From positions 143,122 through 207,121 of the forward strand of contig JAXDNY010000281.1 in the NCBI GenBank assembly GCA_034669145.1: 64,000 nucleotides of DNA, given 5' to 3'. The notes beneath the pieces were generated by a model that was given only the letters and a program-made list of their open reading frames with translations, was not told where the DNA came from and searched no databases. This document shows, piece after piece, positions 55,001 to 61,586 of the stretch (position 1 is its first letter; each line of letters begins with the position of its first letter). A program made the translations under genes and the position numbers. The DNA is from PALSA-894 sp034669145 (GTDB lineage: Bacteria; Pseudomonadota; Alphaproteobacteria; Rhizobiales; Xanthobacteraceae).

Positions 55001-55607
55001 TATCGTCGCCGCGATAAAGCATACTGGCTGCGAGATGGACGAGTTGCCTGTTGGTGACCTTTAATCGCCTCAGAAGATCGGTGAGCGCATCCGCTTTGAT
55101 CCGTGCCGGCGGCATCACGATGAGATTGAGGCCCGCGATGTGCTCCAAGAGATCATCGAGAAACAAAACACATTCGGCCTTCTCACCCCGGCTCTTGCCC
55201 ACAGTAAGCAGGCGTGTGAGGCGGCCCCATGCGGTGCGGTTTTGCGGATAGGCGAGGATGTCCGGTGTACCATCGGCGAAACAAAGCCGCGCACCGACAA
55301 CGAGTTTCACCGTCGGCAGGTCGTTGCCCTTCTCTTTCTCGCTGAGGACGTGCTCGCTCCATTCGTCCAGCGCACTATAGGCGCGCACCACGCCCGCCAC
55401 GCTGTTGCGGTCCGCGATTCCGATGCCGGTCAGCCCGAGCGCAAGAGCCTGCAGGATGAACTCCTTCGCGTGCGATGCGCCACGCAGGAAAGAGAAGTTG
55501 GTCGTGACGGCGAACTCCGCATAAGCATGCGCCGGGTCGGGAGCAGGAAGTACGAAGGTTCGTTCTGCTTTCTTCTCCTTTTCGGGAAAGCGGACGATAT
55601 TTCTCAT
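52086..55607 (-). CDS. dnaE2: Error-prone DNA polymerase DnaE2 (ImuC)
   Basis: A 1173-residue C-family polymerase, the catalytic part of the SOS mutasome. The PHP domain begins at YAEFAVTTNFSFLRGASHA near residue 40; the catalytic Asp pair lies in PDIDVDFEHERREE near 416; fingers and helix-hairpin-helix follow; an OB-fold (RVTVAGLVLVRQRPGTAKG) lies near 1030. It ends after the OB-fold, lacking the tau-binding tail of replicative DnaE1. The ATG at 55607 overlaps the imuB stop by four bases. It copies across damaged DNA and causes induced mutagenesis. Confidence 0.95.
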   Translation of the reverse strand: MRNIVRFPEKEKKAERTFVLPAPDPAHAYAEFAVTTNFSFLRGASHAKEFILQALALGLTGIGIADRNSVAGVVRAYSALDEWSEHVLSEKEKGNDLPTVKLVVGARLCFADGTPDILAYPQNRTAWGRLTRLLTVGKSRGEKAECVLFLDDLLEHIAGLNLIVMPPARIKADALTDLLRRLKVTNRQLVHLAASMLYRGDDSRRLARLKAIAERAFIPLIAVNDVLYHAPERRPLQDVMTCIREHITIDKAGRLLETNAERHLKSPQEMARLFRRAPEAIDQTLRFLDRCNFSLEELKKTEYPDENREGFANPQDALVALVEAGYRKRYPNGARGDVRAALNKELRITSGLHYAPYFLTVHDIVRFARSKGILCQGRGSAANSVICYCLEITEVDPEKVDLLFERFVAEERKEPPDIDVDFEHERREEVIQHIYNKYGRHHANLAATVICYRGRSAIREVGKAFGLSDDTVGALAGMLWGWSQSGVKEQEARKAGLDPSDPRLNRVMELAEELIDTPRHLSQHVGGFLITRSRIDEVVPVENAAMDERTAIEWDKDDLDSLRLLKVDVLGLGMLSCLRRSFDLLREHYRLPETIPAILQREYIRKGKEQEDEAERTPVYRMIQRADTIGVFQIESRAQMSMLPRLRPENFYDLVIEVAIVRPGPIQGKMVHPYLQRREKFRETKVEPDYPFPSLHPDKKDELRSILHKTLGIPLFQEQAMRIAIVAAKFMPDEANGLRRAMATFRRMGTIQNFKDKFIKGMTERGYDPKFVESCFDQIRGFGEYGFPESHAASFANLVYVSCWMKCYYPDVFAAALLNSQPMGFYAPAQIVRDAREHGVEVRPADVNLSDWDCTLEDTPAPRGVLQMRHASMKPHIRTTHTMRLGFRQISGFSEDHGKIIESSRGRGFDSVRDLWLRTRLPPSVLERLANADAFGSLGLSRRDALWAVRALQRAGDKDDLPLFRRVAMPEMEPDVALPPMPPGAQVVEDYRHLHLSLKAHPVSFLRGDLDRRGITRHEMLPGIRSGERVTVAGLVLVRQRPGTAKGVIFMTLEDETGIANTIVWARAFEQFRPVVIGARLVAVTGPLQSASGVIHVVMEHIEDLTPLLRRLSDDEFINALAHADEARRPPVERHRHPRSGDSLVTLFRELPAGAGDVAARTAKVMPKGRNFH

Positions 55608-57280
55608 GCGAATACGCCGTGCACGAACCATCGCACTTGCCGTTGCGGGTCGGTTGGCCACTCATGAAAAAGCCAGACACGCACGCCCTCGCGGCTTTCC
55701 ACGCGGAAATAGTCGCGCGTCAGCGCCGCGCCGGCCGCATTGCGCCACCACTCCATCGCGATGCGCTCGGGGCCTTCGGCGTGCGCCACCACATGGCGCA
55801 TGCGCCGCCAGGTGAACTGCACCGGCGGCCCGTCCGGCACTTCGGCTACGGCTTCGACGGGTTCGGGGCGTGCAAAGAGACGGATCGGGCGGGTAGGGGC
55901 GTTGCTGTCTTGCTCCGTGTGTCCCGGATGCGGTGCACCGTGAAACGGTGCACCGCTGATCCGGGACCCCGGTTGCTTCAGTTCCAAGAAACCGGGGTCC
56001 CGGGTCTGCAGCGCATTACTTCGTACTGCGCCGCGCCCGGGACACGTGGCCGCAGCCCCCACCGCCATCATGGCGAACTCCGGAATATGCGTGTCCTGCG
56101 CCACAAGCCGCGTGACACGGCGCAGGCCGAAGCGCGCGCCGAGCCGGTCGATCAGGTGCGCCAGCTCTTGCGTGTGGTCGGGCCCGGCGAGGCCGGTCTG
56201 CGCCGGCTCGTGACGCTCGGTCATCAGCGCTGCGAGCCGCAGCATGTCGAAGCCGAAGCCCGGATCGAATTCGTCGCCGATCACGCCGAGCCGGTCGGCG
56301 AACAGGTGGCGGATGCGGGCCGCCTCGCGTAGCGGCTCGCTGGTGCCCACCTCGATGCGGAAGACTTTTCCGTCGGTGCGGAACAGTGCGGCCTGCAACA
56401 GCCGCGCGCCTTCGCCGCGCCGTTCCAGCAGGGCGCCGAGTTTTTCGGCGAGCTTCTCGATCGTGCCGAGCACGTCGCGCTCGAGCGCGATCGGGTCGGC
56501 GAAGCGCTGCTCCGCGATGGCCGCGGGGATCGGGAGGCGCGGCGCTATCGGCTCGTCGTCGCGGCCGAGCGCCTGGTCGATGCGGCGCACGAACTCCGCG
56601 CCGAACCGCGCCGCAAGCGGCGCACGCGGGCGGTCGAGCACGTCGGCGATGCGTTTCAAACCGACCTGCGAGAGCGCTTCGATGGTTTCGGAAGGGAGGC
56701 GCAACGCGGCGAGGGGGAGGGGAGAAAGAACATCACGCTCATCGCCGGATGGAATGACCCCCACCCGATCCGCTTCGCGGATCGACTTTCCCCTTTCAGG
56801 GGGAGGTAAAGAAGGAGAGAACCGCGCGACCGCCCACGCACAGCCAACCGTGTCGGCGACCGCGACGCGCGCCTGATAGCCCTGGGCCCCAAGCCGCCGC
56901 ACGAGATCGGCCGCGAGCGCCGCCTCGCCGCCGAACAGGTGCGCGCAGCCGGTGACGTCGAGCATCAATCCATCGGGCGGATCGAGCCCGGCCAGCGGCG
57001 TGTAGCGGTCGCACCAGTCGGCCACCGCTTCGAGCAGCGCGAAATCCGCGCGCTCGTCCGCATCAGCGACCGCGATCTTCGGATACATCGCGCGCGCATC
57101 GGCGAGCGCCATGCCGGCGCGCAGGCCGAGCGCGGCCGCGGCGTCGTTCACGGCGGAGAGCCGTAACGCGCCCTTGACCGGGCTGGCTACGACCAGTGCT
57201 TCAGGCGGAGAGCGCCTGATCCGGTCGGTCGGCAGCCGCCGCAGCCACACCGACAGATAGCGCCGCAAAGACGCGTTCAT
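55604..57280 (-). CDS. imuB: ImuB, inactive Y-family polymerase of the SOS mutasome
   Basis: A 558-residue Y-family polymerase homologue that bridges ImuA, DnaE2 and the sliding clamp. It begins NASLRRYLSVWLRRLPTDR, as ImuB proteins do, and keeps the C-terminal RLFARPEPVEAVAEVPDGPP. It is longer than usual because two palindromic repeat elements are read through in frame: residues about 153-175 (56754-56820) and 411-454 (55917-56046). The start overlaps the imuA end by 80 bases. Both inserts sit in linkers, so function may survive. Confidence 0.92.
   Translation of the reverse strand: MNASLRRYLSVWLRRLPTDRIRRSPPEALVVASPVKGALRLSAVNDAAAALGLRAGMALADARAMYPKIAVADADERADFALLEAVADWCDRYTPLAGLDPPDGLMLDVTGCAHLFGGEAALAADLVRRLGAQGYQARVAVADTVGCAWAVARFSPSLPPPERGKSIREADRVGVIPSGDERDVLSPLPLAALRLPSETIEALSQVGLKRIADVLDRPRAPLAARFGAEFVRRIDQALGRDDEPIAPRLPIPAAIAEQRFADPIALERDVLGTIEKLAEKLGALLERRGEGARLLQAALFRTDGKVFRIEVGTSEPLREAARIRHLFADRLGVIGDEFDPGFGFDMLRLAALMTERHEPAQTGLAGPDHTQELAHLIDRLGARFGLRRVTRLVAQDTHIPEFAMMAVGAAATCPGRGAVRSNALQTRDPGFLELKQPGSRISGAPFHGAPHPGHTEQDSNAPTRPIRLFARPEPVEAVAEVPDGPPVQFTWRRMRHVVAHAEGPERIAMEWWRNAAGAALTRDYFRVESREGVRVWLFHEWPTDPQRQVRWFVHGVFA
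55917..56046. repeat. Dispersed palindromic repeat, family E copy 2, inside imuB
   Basis: Three hairpins: CGGTGCACCGTGAAACGGTG with its partner, the pair ACCCCGGTT/AACCGGGGT, and the end unit from CCCGGGTCTGCAGCGC to GCGCCGCGCCCGGGACACG. The last unit matches the intergenic copy at 35027-35077 in reverse. It is translated in frame within imuB as a Pro/Gly/His-rich stretch. Confidence 0.82.
56754..56820. repeat. Dispersed palindromic repeat, family D copy 1, inside imuB
   Basis: Contains GATCCGCTTCGCGGATC, a perfect seven-base stem, and CCCCTTTCAGGGG, with GACCCCCACCC at one end and GGGGGAGGTAAAG at the other. The order matches half of the large palindrome at 59946-60080. In imuB it encodes roughly SPSLPPPERGKSIREADRVG in frame. 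Confidence 0.75.
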
Positions 57281-57956
57281 GATGATCCCAGGTGAGTGTC
57301 CAGGTGCCGCATGGGCCGCGGCGGTTACGCAGGAGAGAAAGCCGGAAGGCGGTGCGGCCGAGCCCGCCGAGCTCGTCCGGCACGCTTGGGCAGGCCGAAA
57401 TTTCCCAGCGCGTGCGCGCCGCGCTCGGCGCGTCGCTCGGCTTGTGGCGCAGCAGCAGGCCGAGCGCGCCGCCTTCGCGTGCCGCAAGCGAGAGCCGCCG
57501 CGTTGCCGTGAGGTCGACCTCGCCATTGATTTCCGCCACGACGGTCGAAAGCGCGCGGCATTTGAGCGCCTCTTCCATGGCGAACAGCGCATCGACCGGC
57601 CGCGCGACGTGCGCGACCAGGAGCCGTGTGGTGTCGAGCCCGAGGAGATCGAGGCCGGGGCCATAGAGCGCGCCGATTTCCAGCATGCCGAAATCGGTCG
57701 CGATCCACAGGACGTGCTGGGCCTTGGGCGAGCGCGCCGCGAGCGCGAGCGCGAAGCCCGCGGCCGCGCCGAGATGGATGGGCGCCGCGCTCAGTTCATG
57801 CAGCGCCGCGCAGGGAAGCCCGCCGCCGAGCGCCGCATCGACATCGGGCACGCCGAGCGGAAGCGAACGCGTTTCGTCTGCGAGTGTTTGCTCGCTTGTC
57901 GCAATCGCGCGGCGCAGACGCGAGCGGTGCTGCTCCATCGGCTCGGCAGGGAGCAT
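57201..57956 (-). CDS. imuA: ImuA, RecA-fold partner of the SOS mutasome
   Basis: A 251-residue protein of the ImuA family, distantly related to RecA/SulA. The core has LPLGVPDVDAALGGGLPCAALHELSA near residues 34-59 and WIATDFGMLEIGALYGPGLDLLGLD (here cited as ATDFGMLEIGALYGPGL) in the middle. Start candidates are the ATG at 57956 and one at 57938; neither has a clear ribosome site. First gene of imuA-imuB-dnaE2, under a LexA box 12 bases upstream. Confidence 0.93.
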   Translation of the reverse strand: MLPAEPMEQHRSRLRRAIATSEQTLADETRSLPLGVPDVDAALGGGLPCAALHELSAAPIHLGAAAGFALALAARSPKAQHVLWIATDFGMLEIGALYGPGLDLLGLDTTRLLVAHVARPVDALFAMEEALKCRALSTVVAEINGEVDLTATRRLSLAAREGGALGLLLRHKPSDAPSAARTRWEISACPSVPDELGGLGRTAFRLSLLRNRRGPCGTWTLTWDHHERVFAALSVGVAAAAADRPDQALSA

Positions 57957-57967
57957 GGCGAAGGCCT

Positions 57968-57982
57968 GTTCATGATTTGTTC
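57968..57982 (-). promoter_or_regulatory. LexA box (alphaproteobacterial SOS operator) of imuA-imuB-dnaE2
   Basis: GTTCATGATTTGTTC on the plus strand is an exact GTTC-N7-GTTC direct repeat, the known LexA site of alphaproteobacteria. A -35-like TTGACT lies at 58013-58008 on the minus strand, and the box overlaps the region expected for the -10 and transcript start. LexA bound here would block the operon until DNA damage. Confidence 0.88.
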
Positions 57983-58053
57983 TATTGATTCCCCGGACGG
58001 GATGGCGAGTCAAGCGATCCGATAAGCCATTGAAGGACTTTGGTTTTCAAACG

Positions 58054-58440
58054 TTAATTTGTCTGGACCGCCGTCACTTCGACCTCGACCTTGAACTCGG
58101 GCCGGGTGAAGCCTGAGACAATCACCAAGGTGGACGCGAAGGCATTGCCCGCCACGTAGCGGCTGCGCACCGCGCCGTAGACCGGGAAATAGGCGCGGTC
58201 GGTGACGTAGGCGGTGAAGCGCACCACGTCGTCAAAGGTCATGTTGGCCTCGGCCAAAATCACCTTAATGTTCTCAAAGCACAGCACCGCCTGCGCCTCG
58301 GCGTCCTCCGGCACGGAATCGTCCGGCGAAACGCCAAGCTGGCCCGAAGCGAACAGCATCCGCCCGGCCGGGACCTCGACGGCGTGGCTGTACCGAGCGA
58401 ACGGCGCGCGGATCGAGGCGGGGTTGATCGGGCGTTTCAT
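58054..58440 (-). CDS. RidA/YjgF-family protein, non-canonical
   Basis: A 128-residue protein of the YjgF/YER057c/UK114 fold, trimeric in known cases. SGQLGVSPDDSVPEDAEAQ and NMTFDDVVRFTAYVTD are typical. Archetypal RidA imine deaminases carry an Arg before the last strand pair; here the matching segment is FASTLVIVSGF near 101-111, with Ala, so the classical deaminase activity is doubtful. Other Rid subfamilies are found in pyrimidine and amino-acid catabolic clusters, in line with the cytosine deaminase next door. Confidence 0.85.
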   Translation of the reverse strand: MKRPINPASIRAPFARYSHAVEVPAGRMLFASGQLGVSPDDSVPEDAEAQAVLCFENIKVILAEANMTFDDVVRFTAYVTDRAYFPVYGAVRSRYVAGNAFASTLVIVSGFTRPEFKVEVEVTAVQTN

Positions 58441-58466
58441 GCGCCCTCATACCATACTCTCGTCAC

Positions 58467-58600
58467 CGGGCCGCCGCGAAGCGGCGAGTCCCGGTGACCC
58501 CGATAGAGTTGGCACAATGAGTGCCTTTCTAAGCGGGATGGCCGGGCAAAAGGCGTTCACGCCCGTCTTCGACGTGCTATGCCCGGCCATGACGAAGTAA
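58467..58600. repeat. Palindromic intergenic elements around the candidate sigma-54 site
   Basis: Left element CACCGGGCCGCCGCGAAGCGGC...CCCGGTGA (58477-58500 region) and right element with ATGGCCGGGCA at 58539-58550 and TGCCCGGCCAT at 58580-58592, enclosing GGCGTTCACGCC. The right element belongs with family C. They fill the gap between the RidA-like and cytosine deaminase genes. Confidence 0.7.
58509..58525 (+). promoter_or_regulatory. Candidate sigma-54 promoter upstream of the cytosine deaminase gene
   Basis: TTGGCACAATGAGTGCC has a perfect -24 block TTGGCAC and GC ten bases after GG, the obligatory sigma-54 spacing; the -12 block GTGC has one mismatch to TTGC. It faces codA, whose start is 85 bases downstream. 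The site is also an inverted repeat (GGCAC/GTGCC), so an operator is an alternative reading. Confidence 0.4.
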
Positions 58601-58609
58601 AGAGGCGGA

Positions 58610-59923
58610 ATGAGCTTTCTCACCATCCCGCAGAGCCTGACCCACTATTGCCTCGCCAACGCGCGCGTGCCCGTATGCCTCGTGGCCGACGCCGCGCAAC
58701 TGAAAGCCGATGCCGACGGCCTCGCGCCCTGTGACATCGTGATCGAGAAGGAGCGCATCGCCGCCATCGGCCCGGGGGCCGCTGCGAACGACGACCTGCC
58801 GCGCTTCGATCTCGATCGCGGCATCGTGCTGCCGCGCCTCGTCGACGTGCACACCCACATCGACAAGGGACACATCTGGGCCCGCGCACAAAATCCTGAC
58901 GGCACGCACATGGGCGCGCGCACCGCCGTGATGGCGGATCGCGAGGCCAACTGGTCGCGCGACGATGTAGCCCGGCGCATGGACTTCGCGCTGCGCTGCG
59001 CCTTCGCGCACGGCACCGGTGCGCTGCGCACCCACATCGACAGCTACCCAAAGCAGACACCGATCTCGTGGCCGCTGTTCGCCGAAATGCGCGAGGAATG
59101 GAAAGGCCGCATCGCGTTGCAGGCAGTCTCGCTCTATCCGATCGACATGGCGCTGAACGATGAACCGAACTTCCGTGCCATGGTGGAGACGGTCGCGCAG
59201 CATGGCGGTCTGCTCGGCGGCCTCACGTTCCTCGGCGAAGCGCCGAACGCGAAAACCGATGCGGCGCTCGACAGGATCTTCAAAGCCGCGATCGCAAACG
59301 GCCTCGATCTCGATTTCCATGTCGACGAAAGCGATTCATCGAAAGCCCGTTCGCTCGGCCAGATCGCGGACGCTGCGCTGCGCCACAAATTCAAGGGCCG
59401 CATCGTCGCCGGCCATTGCTGCTCGCTCGCGCTGGCCGACGACAACGAGCGCGCCACCATCATCGCCAAAGTCGCGGAGGCGCGCATCGCGATCGTGTCG
59501 CTGCCAATGTGCAACATGTATCTGCAGGACCGGCAATTCGGCCGCACGCCGCGCTGGCGCGGTGTCGCTCCCTTGCATGAGCTCGCCGCAGCCGGCGTCA
59601 CCGTGATGGTGGCAAGCGACAATACGCGCGATCCGTTCTACGCCTACGGCGATCTCGACATGCTGGAGGTCTATCGCGAGGCAACGCGCATTTTGCATTT
59701 CGATCATTCGGACCGGCCGTGGCTGAAAGCGGTCGCAGCGACATCGGGCGAGGTGATGGGCTTAGCCCACGGCCGGATGGCTGTGGGTGCGCCGGCCGGA
59801 CTGGTGCTCACGCGCGCGCGGACGATGAATGAGCTGTTGTCACGGCCGCAAACCGATCGCGTGGTGCTTTGTGCGGGGAAGCAGATCGACCGCACGCTGC
59901 CGGATTATCGGGAGTTGGATTGA
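58610..59923 (+). CDS. codA: Cytosine deaminase-like amidohydrolase
   Basis: A 437-residue amidohydrolase-superfamily enzyme of the CodA type. Metal ligands His81 and His83 are in VDVHTHIDKGH; further sites are DLDFHVDESDS, VAGHCCSLAL and VASDNTRDPFYAYGD, the last with the catalytic Asp. CodA converts cytosine to uracil and ammonia; relatives act on creatinine or other N-heterocycles. AGAGGCGGA precedes the ATG. The nearby RidA-like and creatininase-like genes support nitrogen-heterocycle use. Confidence 0.87.
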   Translation: MSFLTIPQSLTHYCLANARVPVCLVADAAQLKADADGLAPCDIVIEKERIAAIGPGAAANDDLPRFDLDRGIVLPRLVDVHTHIDKGHIWARAQNPDGTHMGARTAVMADREANWSRDDVARRMDFALRCAFAHGTGALRTHIDSYPKQTPISWPLFAEMREEWKGRIALQAVSLYPIDMALNDEPNFRAMVETVAQHGGLLGGLTFLGEAPNAKTDAALDRIFKAAIANGLDLDFHVDESDSSKARSLGQIADAALRHKFKGRIVAGHCCSLALADDNERATIIAKVAEARIAIVSLPMCNMYLQDRQFGRTPRWRGVAPLHELAAAGVTVMVASDNTRDPFYAYGDLDMLEVYREATRILHFDHSDRPWLKAVAATSGEVMGLAHGRMAVGAPAGLVLTRARTMNELLSRPQTDRVVLCAGKQIDRTLPDYRELD

Positions 59924-59945
59924 GGACGAGCCGCAGGCTCGGTGC

Positions 59946-60080
59946 CTACCCTCCCCTGGAGGGGGAGGGTCGACGCGAATGAAATGAGCGTCGGGGTGGG
60001 GTGAATGTTGTTAGAAGAGTCACCCCACCCCGGCTCGCACCTTCGGTGCTCGCCGACCCTCCCCCTCCAGGGGAGGGTGA
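59946..60080. repeat. Dispersed palindromic repeat, family D copy 2
   Basis: A large imperfect palindrome: left CTACCCTCCCCTGGAGGGGG with GCGTCGGGGTGGGGTG, right CACCCCACCCCGGCTCGC with CCCTCCCCCTCCAGGGGAG, plus the hairpin CTCGCACCTTCGGTGCTCG. It lies between the convergent cytosine deaminase and creatininase-family genes and may terminate both. A half-length relative is inside imuB. Confidence 0.85.
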
Positions 60081-60099
60081 TCGAGCATGCCGCTCGCGC

Positions 60100-60885
60100 T
60101 CAAGCCAGCCGGCTCAACTCAAACCTTTCCACATCGCGCAGCAACTCGATGAACCGCTCGGCCTGAAACTCCGCCCACTGCTTGCCCTTCTCGGCGGTGC
60201 CGAGCGAGGCGTCGCCCGCGGCGCCGGCCGGGTGGATGTCCTGTGCGATCCAGGCGTGCGCGTGCAGGCCGGTCGGGCGCAGAAACTTGAATTCGTTCTC
60301 CATCCGCACCGAGGACGGCACGAAGTTCGCCACCTTGTCCTTGCGCACGAGGTCGGGGCGGAAATGCAGCATCAGCGATGTCTCGATGTCGCCCGCGTGA
60401 ATGCCGTGCAGCGCCTCCGGGTCAGAGAACAGGCCTTTCGGCACGCCGAAGCGCCAGCCGGTGGTGACGCATAGCATCTGGCAGTTGACGCGCAGCTCGC
60501 GCGCGACGACCCGCATCGTGTCGACGTTGCCGCCGTGCGAGGTCACGATGACCATCTTTCGCAGGCCCGCGCGCGCGACGCTCTCGCCGATCTCGGTCCA
60601 CACGCGCTGCGCGGTTTCGGCCGTGTAGGTGATCGTGCCGGGCGAGCGGATGTGTTCGTTCGATTTGCCGACCGCCTGCACGGGCAGGAACAGGACGGAC
60701 AAGTCCTCCGGCAGCTTCGCGATCACGGTGTCGACCATGCTCTGCCCGATGATGGTGTCGGTCGAGACCACGAGATGCGGCCCGTGCTGTTCGATCGCCG
60801 CAATGGGGAGCACGACGACGGTCTTCTCCGGATCGAGCGCCGCGAAATCTTCGGTGGTCAATTGCAGCCAGTGGATTTTGCGCAT
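60100..60885 (-). CDS. Creatininase-family amidohydrolase
   Basis: A 261-residue protein of the creatininase/FAPy deformylase/MftE family. The metal site is seen in PIAAIEQHGPHLVVSTD at 27-43 (Glu32, His34, Asp43), VTSHGGNVD near 143 and IHAGDIETS near 166. Members hydrolyse cyclic amides or formamides. It begins two bases after the stop of the upstream flavoprotein gene. With cytosine deaminase nearby, a pyrimidine- or creatinine-like ring substrate is plausible. Confidence 0.88.
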   Translation of the reverse strand: MRKIHWLQLTTEDFAALDPEKTVVVLPIAAIEQHGPHLVVSTDTIIGQSMVDTVIAKLPEDLSVLFLPVQAVGKSNEHIRSPGTITYTAETAQRVWTEIGESVARAGLRKMVIVTSHGGNVDTMRVVARELRVNCQMLCVTTGWRFGVPKGLFSDPEALHGIHAGDIETSLMLHFRPDLVRKDKVANFVPSSVRMENEFKFLRPTGLHAHAWIAQDIHPAGAAGDASLGTAEKGKQWAEFQAERFIELLRDVERFELSRLA

Positions 60886-60887
60886 GG

Positions 60888-61469
60888 TCAGAACTTTATC
60901 ATCGCGTCACGCACCTTGGCGATGAACGCCTTTCGCGTCGCCTCGCTGGCGACGTTCATGTGATAGAGCGGATAGTAGTCGACCTTCGCGCCGTTGGTGA
61001 AACGCGGCATGTAGCGCGTCATGATCTTCTTCGGCGGATTGCCGACCAGCAGTGCGTTCCACCACGGCCGCCCATACGTGGCGATGGCGGCGATGCGCTT
61101 CAAGTTTAGCAGCAGCGGCACCGCCATGTTGGGGTTCGAGAGGTCGAAGGCGACGCCGGGCATCAAAAGCCGGTCCATCCAGCCCTTGAGCATCGCGGGC
61201 GGGCCGAACGACCAGACGGGAAACTGGAAAACGAGCGCGTCGGCTTCACGCAGGCGGCGCACGTAGTCCGCAACGCGCGACTGGTTCTTGGCGGTGTCGT
61301 GATAGTTACGCCGCTCCTCGGCCGACATCACCGGGTCGAATTGTTCCGCATAGAGATCGCAGAGATCGACCGTGTGGCCGGATTCTTTCAGCCCCGCGAG
61401 CGCCTCGGCGCGGATCGCGGCGTGGAAGGATTCGGGGAGGGGGTGGCAGTAGATGTAGTGGATTTTCAA
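60888..61469 (-). CDS. NAD(P)H-dependent flavodoxin-fold oxidoreductase (NQO1/MdaB/KefF-like)
   Basis: A 193-residue flavodoxin-fold reductase. It begins KIHYIYCHPLPESFHAA and carries VFQFPVWSFGPPAMLKGWMD near 86-105, the FMN/FAD-binding segment of this family. The start appears to be TTG at 61469, supported by GAGGA about eight bases upstream; that purine run belongs to the arm of a family A repeat. No ATG fits. It may supply reduced flavin or detoxify quinones for the cluster. Confidence 0.85.
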   Translation of the reverse strand: MKIHYIYCHPLPESFHAAIRAEALAGLKESGHTVDLCDLYAEQFDPVMSAEERRNYHDTAKNQSRVADYVRRLREADALVFQFPVWSFGPPAMLKGWMDRLLMPGVAFDLSNPNMAVPLLLNLKRIAAIATYGRPWWNALLVGNPPKKIMTRYMPRFTNGAKVDYYPLYHMNVASEATRKAFIAKVRDAMIKF

Positions 61470-61477
61470 AACTCGGT

Positions 61478-61586
61478 CCTCATCCTGAGGAGGCGGCGTA
61501 GCCGCCGTCTCGAAGGATGGCGGCATATACCGGCGTTTATGGCCATCCTTCGAGACGCCCGCTGCGCGGGCTCCTCAGGATGAGGT
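61478..61586. repeat. Dispersed palindromic repeat, family A copy 5
   Basis: Outer arms CCTCATCCTGAGG and CCTCAGGATGAGG, variable hairpins GGCGGCGTAGCCGCC and GCCCGCTGCGCGGGC, inner arms CTCGAAGGATGGC and GCCATCCTTCGAG. It lies between the FAD oxidase and flavoprotein genes; its left arm in reverse provides the ribosome site of the flavoprotein gene. Confidence 0.87.

Noticed and set aside
55604..57280. imuB broken by insertions
   Set aside because: The frame is open throughout both repeat elements and the flanking conserved segments are in the same frame, so it is treated as an intact gene with inserts.
26027..61586. CRISPR array
   Set aside because: The repeats are far apart, palindromic in several layers and not separated by unique spacers; no cas gene is present.
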